Assembly: GCA_015956445.1 (NCBI GenBank)
Contig: WIUZ02000009.1
Span: forward strand, 186,001 to 250,000
Reading direction: 5' to 3'
DNA length: 64,000 nucleotides
Source of the DNA: Thelephora terrestris
Lineage: Eukaryota; Basidiomycota; Agaricomycetes; Thelephorales; Thelephoraceae
Shown: one piece after another, positions 32,730 through 41,611 of the stretch
Layout of the letters: every line of letters begins with the position of its first letter
How positions within the stretch are numbered: position 1 is the first letter of the stretch
Position numbers and translations under genes: made by a program
The notes under the pieces: model-generated
What the model saw: only the letters and a program-made list of their open reading frames with translations
The model's database searches: none
What the model was told of the DNA's origin: nothing

Positions 32730-34243
32730 TGTCGGACATAAGAACAACCATGGTATTATTTATGATAATTCACCACCAAAAGATTAGATTAGATAAGATT
32801 ACAGTCTTATCAGATAAAGATTAGATTAGATTAGGACAAGAAACTCATGGACTGTTACAGAATGTTCAGGAACACCCTGGAATGCGCCGGAACATCCTGG
32901 AACTTGCCGGAATGTTCTAGAAGGAGACAGAATGTCACACCCCATGTGACACTGGTCACGCCTTTTTTGACATTTTAGTCACACTTGTGACACAAGTCAC
33001 ACGTAGAAATAGTTTAGTTTACCATAGAACAAGATGGAAGCAGATGGAATGTTCTAGAATAATCTTAGTTGTAAAAGTATATAAGAAGCTCAACCACAGT
33101 TCTAAGCAAAAAGGAACCTCCCCCCTCCCTTTCACCCCCCCAACCTTTGACCTCAGGAATTCCCTTTCAAGGAATTTCACCCTACCATTTTACCCCTATC
33201 CTTTCACCTCTACCCCTTTACACCCCTTATCCTTAGAACTGATTGGAAGAGTGATTTTCAGTAATCATACTCCAGTTCAGCCCATACCTTTGTGTGAAGT
33301 ATATCTAAGCTTGATTGACCTTAGTACACTTGACGTTTGAGAGTATCCCGATCTCTGTAATTGCTGAAGGCAGTGCCCTTCAGGCAGAGAGTACTCCAAC
33401 TCAGACTAGTGTTTGACTAAGCTACATCCAAATTAGTGAAGTACCACATAGGCCCCGACATACCACGTTTTCAGAAGTCCCCAGAAGTTTAACCCGTTTC
33501 AGATTAGCATTACGTTGCTCACCATACGTTTCATTTACCCGACAGATATCAGCAGTTATAGGACGTTCCCTAGGAGTTATTGAACATATCAGCACAACCA
33601 TCCACGACATATCAGCATAGCCACAGGCGTAACTGCACAGCCGCAGCACAGCCTCCTTACACAGCCTGTTACATAGCCCATTTACACAGCCTCGTTACAC
33701 AGCCTGTTACACAGCCCATTGCACAGCCCATTACACAGCCCATTGCACAGCCCATTACACAGCCTTCTGCACAGCCCCAGAACACAGCTCAAAGACATAT
33801 TTACAGTGCACAGCATTCTACACAGCCTTCTTCACAGCCTCATACACAGCCTCATACACAGCCTCAATCATATCAGGTTCACACATCAATATCTTCATTC
33901 CCGATCATCAGCATAGATCAGGAACTCCATTCTTATCACGATCAGCAACCCCCTTTACATTCCAAACAGGTGTTTGCCCAGTAGGAACGATAGTACAACA
34001 AGGTTAAGGATAGTTGAACCCCTCTGAACAATACTGAAGGACAAAAGACAATCCTTCAGCGAACTCATCAGGACAAGGAGCTGGAAAGTGCGAAACCCCG
34101 CCCACCCTGTGGAGTTGTTAGTCGGGAACACTGACTTCTCAACCAGCCTACTTAGTTGTTAACACTTAGCTTCTAAGTAAACCAACGAGGACTAGTAAGA
34201 GTTCTTATAGACCTCTACACTACAACCTCCAGCAAACTCGACA
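32730..34243 (+). repeat. R right LTR
   Basis: TGTCGGACAT...CTCGACA, 1514 bp. It is longer than the left LTR by exactly 24 + 12 bp of CACAGCC-type repeat. No clear polypurine tract precedes it. Confidence 0.93.
33634..33866 (+). repeat. CACAGCC minisatellite in right LTR
   Basis: Same array as in the left LTR, with one extra 24-bp and one extra 12-bp unit, showing unit gain or loss since insertion. Confidence 0.8.
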
Positions 34244-34322
34244 CCATCTCAGAAGACGGGGAGAAATCGAAGGGAGTAGCCGCAGCGTTGAGCAAGGTGT
34301 TGTTGGCAGCGTAAGCAGACAT
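34244..34322 (-). pseudogene. U2 gene P2, first part
   Basis: The short 5' part of P2 on the minus strand starts at 34322 and reads into the right LTR of R at 34243. It matches the start of the U1 copy at 10437. Confidence 0.5.
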
Positions 34323-34836
34323 TTAGCAGAGGGTGATGAGAAGGAAGTGTAGTGGTTTGGTGGGAGTGGAAAAGAGACGATGAGGGAAACAATCATTAAT
34401 TCCCCTGACTTAAATACATCCTGACTCAAAGGAAACCAAAAGGAGGAGAACAATAACGCATTATTCATTGACGTCCCATTTAGGGTAAACGAACCCTCAA
34501 CCCCAATCGCGATCCCATCAATTCAGAGAAATCCCCATCGATCATGGGAAATCCCCACCCGTCTTCTACTGCTACCGTGAAACAAGAGAAGTCCCCATCG
34601 ATCACGAGAAATCCCCACCAGTCTTCTATCACCGCCATCGATCATGAGAAATCCCTATTGTGCTCCTAATGACTCCGTTACTATTGTTCCCCTATTTCAT
34701 TTCGTCATTTGTCGTTCCAAAGTCCCACTCTCCTGACGTGTCCAACCTACCCTAAACTACGCACAGACCATGTTGATTCTTGTTTGACTCGTTGTAAAAT
34801 AATGACTCCTGTAGAGGATTGGGTATATAAGGAAGA
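34323..34836. promoter_or_regulatory. U2 divergent promoter region with iterated motif
   Basis: Counterpart of 9920-10436. Imperfect repeats of ATCGATC-GAGAAATCCCC (reverse complement of the U1 unit) lie at about 34526-34655, and a TATATAAG at about 34823-34830 precedes the P1 start at 34837. Confidence 0.55.
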
Positions 34837-35598
34837 GTGTTTGCTCCTTTCCTTCCCCATTCTCAATCTCTTCTGTACTCCTCTACCCATAACCTGAATA
34901 CAAGTAAGCTGAGGAATCCTCCTCACGTCTTACCCCTTTCTGACTCATTTCAGCAGGAATTCTCCTGCCAGTGTATGTTCAGCGCCCCCAACCCCTTCTC
35001 CTCTACAAGTCCAGTTCAGCGACCAGTCGTCCCTGACGCTAGAAGATCTATCTGGGAGTATAAACTCATCAGAAGTCTTCAAGTAAACCGAACCACCGGT
35101 TTACTCACCCATTTCCCTTACTACCGCCCCTTTGCAGCTCTCGACGCCGGAGTCACTACTCCTCCTTTTCTCCTAGGAGCCGATCACCAATTCCTTTGGA
35201 ATTCAGATCTCACTGAGAGCGTCCTCGCGACTGTTTACTTCAGTATCAGTCCAGCCTTTTATTTCCCTTCCCCGCGTGTTCACCTCACCACTAACATCCA
35301 CACTCATTCTCCTGCTATTATCGTTCTTTGGTGGGAGATCCCTACTGAATTACCTTATTCGGTTATAGAATACCTCGTCAACTTCGAACGCCTTAGCGAC
35401 CAAGACTTCGAACCTTTCGTGCAGCAACTCAACCAGTTCTGCCAGGACTACCACTCGCCCGTGCACCCTTATCAGACAGAGTCACCTCTCTCTCTCGATA
35501 TCCCTCCTCCCCTCGTTTCCACACCCGGAACCCCCTTCAAAACTAGACCCGATACTCCTCACCCCTCCACTAATCCTCTAGCGCCCCACAAACAGTAA
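34837..35598 (+). CDS. U2 gene P1, unknown protein
   Basis: An open frame of 253 codons, the longer-looking form of the P1 gene of U1. It starts right behind the TATATAAG box and ends 20 bp before the U2 terminus. The core shared with U1 starts near residue 47. No known domain is recognised. The segment FPSPRVHLTTNIHTHSPAII followed by an acidic/aromatic part might be distantly related to the small R-encoded ORFs (tentative). The C-terminal 40 residues are Pro/Ser/Thr-rich. Confidence 0.5.
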   Translation: MFAPFLPHSQSLLYSSTHNLNTSKLRNPPHVLPLSDSFQQEFSCQCMFSAPNPFSSTSPVQRPVVPDARRSIWEYKLIRSLQVNRTTGLLTHFPYYRPFAALDAGVTTPPFLLGADHQFLWNSDLTESVLATVYFSISPAFYFPSPRVHLTTNIHTHSPAIIVLWWEIPTELPYSVIEYLVNFERLSDQDFEPFVQQLNQFCQDYHSPVHPYQTESPLSLDIPPPLVSTPGTPFKTRPDTPHPSTNPLAPHKQ

Positions 35599-35623
35599 GC
35601 AGGCCCACAACCCTGACAATCGC

Positions 35624-36402
35624 CCATGACAATCAGGTGGCGATAAATTTCCTGACCGCTCACAACGCTCCTGCCGAATTCTGGGAACAGGCCGGGTACG
35701 AAGATCCCCGACCTGCTAGGCCTCTGGTTGAGGCTAGACATCCCGGAGCCGTCCTTCTGTTGGACACCATGGAGAGAGAACGGGAGGATCGGATTGCGAA
35801 GTTGGAGAAGCGTGTGGACCTCATGTATGTCATCATGAATAGTTTGAATGATGACTTCTCTCACTTTGCTTTGGAACATTGGGGACCTTTCCAGGCATCT
35901 CTCTTCCGATATTTCGGACACCAGTGCCATGGGGCTTATTGCACCGACCCCCCTTGCAAGTCCCCAGTCGTCCCTTCGCCACCGCCAGGATCAGGGCGTT
36001 CCTCTCCCTCCATCCCCTCCCTGGAGTCCTGCCCCAGTTCGTCAGATGGTGGAGAGGTCCCAGAAGAAGAAGAACCGCAAGAGTCCGATGACTCGTTCTG
36101 GTCAACGCTGTCATCCCTCCGACAAGTCACGTCAAGTTCGGATGAAGTTGAAGGTGGAAGTGGCGGGTCTCCAGGACCGCTATGGGTTCGCCTTAGTGAG
36201 CGCCGCCTTGTCGGACGTGAAACGGGAGATGCATGATAGTTTGTATCATGATGTGTTGGGGTGCAGGGAGTGTTGGCAAGATCCGGTAACTCGGGCATAT
36301 TCATATTGTCCCCAGAGCGTTCACAACCCTCATCACTTTGCTCATCGTTGCCCGATGGCTCAGGATTGTGCTTGTGATGTAGACCCCTTTGTTCTTGTTT
36401 AG
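35624..36402 (+). pseudogene. U1 gene P2, second part
   Basis: This is the body of P2 behind the U2 insertion. A charged coiled-coil-like stretch (EREREDRIAKLEKRVD) is followed by a Cys/His-bearing segment (FGHQCHGAYC) and a Ser/Pro/Glu-rich linker. A second, overlapping frame downstream holds a Cys/His-rich segment (CRECW, HNPHHFAHRC). Both frames are also open in U2. Family unknown. Confidence 0.5.
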
Positions 36403-36509
36403 TTTTGTAGTGTTTTTTAACTGCCTTTGTATTACTACGACGAATAAGACCAATGTCTTGAATTATCTGTGTGATTTTGAATACTATGTCACGCGTTCGT
36501 GACATCCAG

Positions 36510-36974
36510 CCCACCCACTTCGATGAACTTGGCAATGCCACTCCCACACCTCACCTTGCCTACCCCTCTCGCAACAACCCCACAGAGGTCTTCAAAGAGA
36601 CCCCTCGAGAGGTCTTTGCGAGAGCCACCCAGGTTCTTACAGGCCATGGCTACATTGGCTCCTACTACTACCGCTTTAACATCCCTGACACTTCCCCTTG
36701 GTGTAAGTGCTCTGTGCCTGGAGCTCCAGTCCTCCACACCAGAGAACATGTCCTCCAGGAGTGCCCCCGCCACTCCTCACACCGTCACCTTATCGCCGAT
36801 GTAGACGACTTGCTTCATGACCCGACGTGGAGTGTGGACAGATTAGGTGAACCGAAGTCCCACTTGCCGGCTCTAGTTAGCTTCTTGTCTGCGTCTGGTG
36901 CTTTCACAAAACTCGATATCCCATTTGCCCTAAACCTCATCCTTCCTCCACCACGGCCAAAGAAGCCGCCCTGA
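36510..36974 (+). pseudogene. LINE ORF2, C-terminal zinc-finger region
   Basis: This is the 3' continuation of LINE ORF2 beyond U1, starting at PTHFDELGN and ending with TGA at 36972-36974. It has the tail typical of Tad-like LINEs: ATQVLTGHGYIGSYY, then WCKCS, then THTREHVLQECPRH-like spacing (CxC...H....C; here HTREHVLQECPRH). The domain is thought to bind nucleic acid. Its frame matches the part ending at 9135 once one TCCAG copy is removed. Confidence 0.88.
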
Positions 36975-37200
36975 TCCATCCCTCTTCTCCCCCCCTCTAC
37001 TTCTTTGTCTCGTCCACTTGGCCCCCCGTTCTTCCCACTCTCCCCTCTACTAACCCCCCCATGTGCGCAACGCTCCAATAGGTTCGCTATTAGATAACGG
37101 TTCGATATAAACCCCCCTTTCCGCAATGTTCTTAATTGGTAGAATACGCGATGTACGTAGGTCACTCCTAGAAACTTATGGTTTTAAAAAAAAAAAAAAA
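36975..37200 (+). other. LINE 3' UTR and A-tail
   Basis: 226 bp of non-coding sequence after the ORF2 stop, ending in A15 at 37186-37200 and followed by the right target duplication at 37201-37213. Confidence 0.85.
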
Positions 37201-37213
37201 GTGCTCGGGCGAT
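37201..37213 (+). repeat. LINE target-site duplication, right copy
   Basis: GTGCTCGGGCGAT immediately after A15; identical to 3980-3992. Confidence 0.9.
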
Positions 37214-37313
37214 GCCGATCCACCTGATTCCGCGACCAGTGATCTCTGTCAAGACCAAGAAACATCCATATTCACCCTTACTACAGCTACTCTTCATTAG
37301 CTCATTGGCCATC

Positions 37314-38635
37314 TCATAGAACATCCTTCTCTAAAACCACCTTGGTCTTCAACAGAACTTTCGTATGACGAGTTTTGCCTCCCCCAGATGTGCCCTTCCC
37401 AACTCCCACTTCCGTCGTCCCAACAATCCTATTGCAGCTTCTCAGGTTGGAGGAAATGTCGGAACCGAACTCGTTGACCATCCTTGCGTCGAGGAACACC
37501 GTACCTGGGGCTTCCGAAAGAAGGGACACGTCACTGGACGTGATTTCTGTCATGAAGGCGGACTCTAAGCCCTGGGAAAGCTGGATAATTTTCTCTATTT
37601 CTTGGAGGGCCACATCTTGAACGAGCTTGATTGATTGCTGGGCGGAGGAGAATGATCCCGTTTCGTCAAGGACGTTCGCTAGTCGGTTCACCACCGGTCC
37701 CGAGTGAAGCGGTGGCCGTGGGAGGTACTTATGGGCCAGCAGCCTCCATCTAGCGCAGATTGCTTGCCCCTCTACGATGTGTAAGTGACACATTACTTGG
37801 AAGCCTACGACGGATGCTTACCTGAGGCGGATAGGCGTTTGTAGATGGATTCCAGAACCGCCAACTCCCGATTGTGACCCCAGCTCGAACTTATCTCCAC
37901 CGCCTGGGAGCAGAGGCACGACTGAAGTAAGAAAGTCAAGCCCGCGGGGTCTCGACTGATGACCCTCTGAACCAGGGAGGGAGACCGGAGCCGGGAATGG
38001 GGATCCACATCCATTTGATTAGTGCCCTGGGACGACCTCAATTTCTCCCATTCATCAGTCAAGTTGACCGCGACTTGGTAGATGTTTTCGTTGAGATCGC
38101 GGACGATGTTCAGCACCTCCACTTCGGATAGGCGGTCTGTTGCGGATAAGAAAGGGCGTGCCCCCGAAAGCTCCGCGGACTTGATTGCCAACAGGTCTTT
38201 CGTTTGTTTCAAACGTTCTTCCGCCGCTCGAGTCTGTCGGGTTTGTTCTTCCAAGGCCTTCTGGTGCTCGCCACGCATCTTTGCAATGTCCTGCTCCAAT
38301 TTCATGATCTGATCCTCCTTGGTCTCACGCACACTCATTATCCGTTCCCTCACCTCTTCCCCTTCAGACTCTCCAGTCTCTTCACCCACCCACACCATGT
38401 GTTTCTGCTCGTTGCGTGGGCTCTCGCGCTCCGTTCTCGTCGGCCACGGTGCCTCCTCCGCACCCGGTGCCCATTCCAGTTCCTCGATACCTTCCTGAAT
38501 AACTTGCTGTGCTGGAGATAGTGACGGTCCCAGAAGAGGCTCGTGCACCTCCGTCATCGGTTCGTCCAAATTTCCACGCAGCAGGGCCCGACAGGCATCC
38601 GTTGCGCAGATTTTGGCGAAAGGGTTTTCGCTCAT
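37314..38635 (-). CDS. C1: coiled-coil protein paired with Hsp70-like H1
   Basis: Two exons, 38635-37822 and 37771-37314, around a 50-bp intron (gtaagc...cgtag). Together 1272 nt, 423 aa. Order: acidic N-terminus; coiled coil (KLEQDIAKMRGEHQKALEEQ); conserved block PFLSATDRLSEVEVLNIVRD; WEKL; LTFLLQSCLCSQAVEISSSW; KRLSASG at the splice site; then AICARWRLLAHKYL, GTTEVGVGK and VLLKTKVVLEKDV. No catalytic motif is recognised. It is the most divergent C member, with a longer N-terminus. It stands head to head with H1, 237 bp between the start codons. From memory, similar hypothetical proteins are common in Agaricomycetes and unnamed. A role as partner of the adjacent ATPase is inference. Confidence 0.8.
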
Positions 38636-38872
38636 AGTGTGGCTGGTGGTCGTGGCTTGACGCAGAACCTGCGAAGAGCAGACATAGGGATTAAGTATCC
38701 TTTTATCTCTGCTGATGGGATCAACATCAACGTGTGGCGGGGTGCATGTGTGGCTGGTGTATGTGAGGCGGAGGTCGCCTCACAAGGGAAAAACATAGCA
38801 GATTTCAAAGAGCCGAGAAGACATTTAAACCCCCGGAACGATTCGAGACCCTGTTGCCTTTCTTCGACTCCT
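38636..38872. promoter_or_regulatory. C1/H1 divergent promoter
   Basis: 237 bp between the starts. It lacks the GATARGAAAGTGTGGCGGG motif found before H2-H6; a weak TATA-like acatttaaac lies near 38821-38830. H1 is probably regulated differently from the other copies. Confidence 0.5.
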
Positions 38873-41340
38873 ATGACGGACCCAGCTCGCCCCCCTTACT
38901 CCGGTCATTCACAAAAGCTCGTCATCGCTCTCGATATTGGGACCACCTTCAGTGGTGCAGCATACGCATGGTTAGATCCTGGGGAAGTCCCTCAAATTCA
39001 ATTTGTCACAAGGTGAGTAATCGCTCAATCGCTGATCTCGTAGCGAACTGTGGCGAGTGAGAGATAGGTACCTCAACACTCCAAACATTGGGTCCGCGAA
39101 AGTTCCCTCGATATTGTATTACGATAACGACGGCAAGTTCTGTGGCGTTGAAAACGGCGTAGGTGTCCAGGGCGACCCCCAGGATGATGGTGACGATCCT
39201 CAAGATGACAATTTCCTGAAGATAAAATGGTGGGAGACTGCTGTGGGAAGTTTGCGAGTGCGAACTGCTGACGAATTGCTAGGTGGAAATTGATGATCTC
39301 GCCCACAGAGCCGTCTGCCGCGATGAAGGCTCAAATGAGCACAAATCTTCCAAAGGGGAAAACCATAATCGATGTCTTCGCCGACTTTATGGGTTATCTT
39401 TTCGAGTCGACGAAGGAGTTATTCAAAGCCTCTGAACCGAATGGGGGACTTCTATGGGATTCTGTCTCAAACAACATCGAATTGATCTTGACCCACCCCA
39501 ACGGATGGGGGGGCCCACAACAATCGCAATTACGAGCAGCGGCGACAAAGGCGGGAATTATCCCCGACACCCCCGATGGACATTCCAGTGTTCACTTTCT
39601 GAGCGAAGGCGAAGCCAGTTTTCACTTCTGCGCTACTCATACCCGAGCCTGTAAAGACCTAAAGGTCAGTCGCATTGGCCTCGTCAACCTGAGAGTTGGT
39701 TGCTTAATACACACCCACAGACCGGCGAGCAAGTTCTAATCATCGACGCTGGCGGCGGAACCATCGATATAAGCACCTATGTGGTCATCGATGATGCCCC
39801 ACTGCAAGTCGAAGAGCTGCATGAACCTGATTGTGAGTTGAATGCATCATGGTGCCGATTCGCCCGCTGATTTGCATCCATTTTAGGCTTGCTCCAAGGA
39901 GGAGAGTTTGTAACAGCAAGGGCAAGAGCGATGGTACAAGGTACGTCCTCACGTTCCACGCACAAGCCGAATATTCAATCCGCAATCAGAGAAATGGAAG
40001 GGTTCCAAATTTGACAGCCCCGATGACCTGGCAGCGTTCTCCCAGAAGTTTGACGAAGGGGTGAAGAGGGTGTTTTCTAATGAACGGGCAGCTCAGCACG
40101 TCAAATTTTGTTCAGCGAGGGATAACGACACCAAATGCGGGATCAAGGCTGGGAGGTTCACATTGACAGGGTGAAACCTCAGGCGCACTCCTTATAATTT
40201 GGATCCTAACGTCAAACGTCCGTTTATGCAGCACCCAGGTTTCTGAGTTCTTCGAACCCTCGATTCAAGCCACCGTGAATTCGATCAGGGAGAAGTTCAC
40301 ACAACAGATTGCCACAAATTCCGTTCGTACATTTGGAACATTTAAAACTTATAACCTAGTCGCTAACCCAAAATCAGTTTGCTTTTCTTGTCGGTGGCTT
40401 CGCTACAAGCCCATGGCTGTCCGAACAGCTCGAGAAACGATTGTCGGGCCTCGGGCTGAGGTTTTGCAAGCCAGACACACATACGTGAGGACCGGCCGTG
40501 ATGCTAGAGCCGATTATGACACCGATTGTTTACAGCAACAAAGCAGTTGCGGTTGGGGCAGTTTCGTTCTACTTGGACCATTTCGTGACGGGAAGAATCG
40601 CAAAATTCACATATGGGGCGAGTTGCAGTCGTTCCTACCAGCCTTTCAATCCGGAACACGTCAAACGTAACGCTAAGGCATATTTGGATCCCCTGGGTGA
40701 TAAGTGGGTCCCCGACTGCTTTGAGATCATGCTGCCACGGGTCCGTTGCAAATTCTCTTCGTCGATCCTCTCAGGCAATTTTTCTTGTGTTATAGGGCAC
40801 TAAGGTCCTGGAGGACCGTGAAGTTCGATTCCAACTGCAGTTTATGCCTGCAGAAACGCCACAACCACACGCATTCCAATCAGTAATCAAATACACCGGC
40901 ACGCATGATGTACCTCAGTGGACGGATCTGGAGAAAGGTAAAGTTTTCGGGTTATTCAACGACTTTGTAACTGGGTGACTGAGGTCAAGCAGACAAGTTT
41001 GAGACGTTGTGTAGTGTACAGGCCAATATCTCAACCGCTCCTTACCAGATAAGACGCGGGAAAACAGGAACTATATTCTACACACGAGAGTTTGAGCTGA
41101 TATTGCTCGTCGGCCTCACTGAACTCAAGGCACAGATCGGTTGGATCGATTCCATAACGGTGAGTTCTCAAAGAACTATTTCTTCCACCTCCCTTTCTAA
41201 CCTCTGTGACCTATTCCACTAGGGGGAAGAAAGAAGGTGCGAAACTTCTGGCAACCAGCGCCTTGTTTATGCGGCTGAATTTACTTTCCAGGAGCGGTGC
41301 TATGGTTGTGTACGACGACCCGTCTGATTGGTCCACCTAA
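38873..41340 (+). CDS. H1: Hsp70-like ATPase (actin-like fold)
   Basis: ATG 38873 to TAA 41338-41340, about 13 exons like H3. Exon 1 has the phosphate-1 loop ALDIGTTFSGAAYAWLDPGE. Later come ELILTHPNGWGGPQQSQL, LSEGEASFHFCATHT, the phosphate-2 motif IIDAGGGTIDIST, SARDNDTKCGIKAG and ELILLVGLTELKAQIGWIDS. The Hsp70 adenosine-type exon is the least like its paralogues. The protein belongs with the short HSPA12-like Hsp70s of Agaricomycetes, without a canonical substrate-binding domain. Every splice site checked is GT-AG and no disabling change was noticed. It is the most diverged H copy (for example the tail SDWST instead of SENSC...PPRYGDW), so it is probably the oldest or the founder. Confidence 0.8.
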
Positions 41341-41611
41341 AGAACTTCTGGCGCTGTCGTGCGGATTTTCCTTTCTTTCCATTATCCCTTTGTTCGGTAC
41401 ATGCGACCACCACGAAAGTGCTACAGTAGTATTGGCGGAGTGTAAATGCGAGAAGTTCGATAATCCGAGAGGGGATTGTTGTATGCAAAATTACCATTTG
41501 TTTAGCGCCGCGGGTCTCGCGGGTTGCCGCAAGTGACCAAATCCGTGATCGAGCCTCTTTCCGCCACAAGTCGAACGCATCTTCACGGAGACGACCGCAC
41601 GGTCGTCGAAC

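Larger units (their letters stand above)
11490..34243 (+). mobile_element. Giant LTR retroelement R, Gypsy-like gag and protease, no RT seen
   Basis: R is bounded by 1478-bp and 1514-bp direct LTRs that begin TGTCGGACAT and end CGACA/TGACA. It spans 22.75 kb, of which 6.1 kb is an inserted Plavaka transposon. Its parts in order are LTR, primer-binding-like site, gag-like ORF, CCHC-knuckle ORF, protease-bearing 2059-codon frame, long non-coding stretch, two pairs of small ORFs, LTR. I found no reverse transcriptase, RNase H or integrase, so it would need a partner element. The LTRs differ by about three substitutions plus minisatellite copy number, so the insertion is very young. The target duplication is unclear (ccgt on the left, ccat on the right). 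Treated as a fossil element that looks largely whole for its type. Confidence 0.85.
10562..35618. mobile_element. Element U2, inverted copy of U1, split by LTR element R
   Basis: U2 lies inside the P2 gene of U1 in the opposite orientation. It begins TGTCACGAACGCGTGACA at 10562, ends ...CCCACAACCCTGACA at 35618, and is flanked by a 5-bp direct repeat ATCGC (10557-10561, 35619-35623). Without R it is about 2.3 kb (928 + 1375 bp), nearly the length of U1. The two copies therefore agree in ends, length, gene content and size of the target duplication. Fossil; its P2 gene is split by the R insertion. Confidence 0.85.
9136..36504. mobile_element. Element U1 (unclassified, ends TGTCA...TGACA), split by U2
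   Basis: U1 begins TGTCAGGGTTGTAGG at 9136 and ends ...GTCACGCGTTCGTGACA at 36504, with a 5-bp direct repeat TCCAG outside (9131-9135, 36505-36509). Without the nested block 10562-35618 and one ATCGC copy it measures about 2.3 kb. It carries two divergent genes, here P1 (minus) and P2 (plus), around a shared upstream region. The inverted terminal match is only TGTCA/TGACA. TG...CA ends with a 5-bp duplication would fit a solo LTR as well as a small transposon; I cannot decide. Treated here as a fossil. The P2 gene is split by the U2 insertion. Confidence 0.8.
3993..37200 (+). mobile_element. Tad-like LINE (non-LTR retrotransposon), interrupted by two insertions
   Basis: The element begins right after the left target duplication and ends with 15 A residues before the right one. 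Its parts are an ORF1 tail, an ORF2 with AP endonuclease, reverse transcriptase (YIDD), RNase H and a C-terminal zinc-finger region, then a short 3' UTR. An RNase H domain and a CxC...H...C tail are typical of the fungal Tad clade; that assignment is from memory. Removing the foldback at 4938-5776 and the U1 block at 9136-36504, each with one target copy, leaves ORF2 in a single frame of 4200 nt. One in-frame TAA remains in the RNase H domain, so this copy is probably inactive. ORF1 is short and open to the 5' edge, so the insertion is likely 5'-truncated. Confidence 0.9.

Noticed and set aside
11485-34248. A perfect 5-bp target duplication for R
   Set aside because: Left flank ends ...tccgt and right flank begins ccatc; at best a four-base imperfect match, so it was not claimed.
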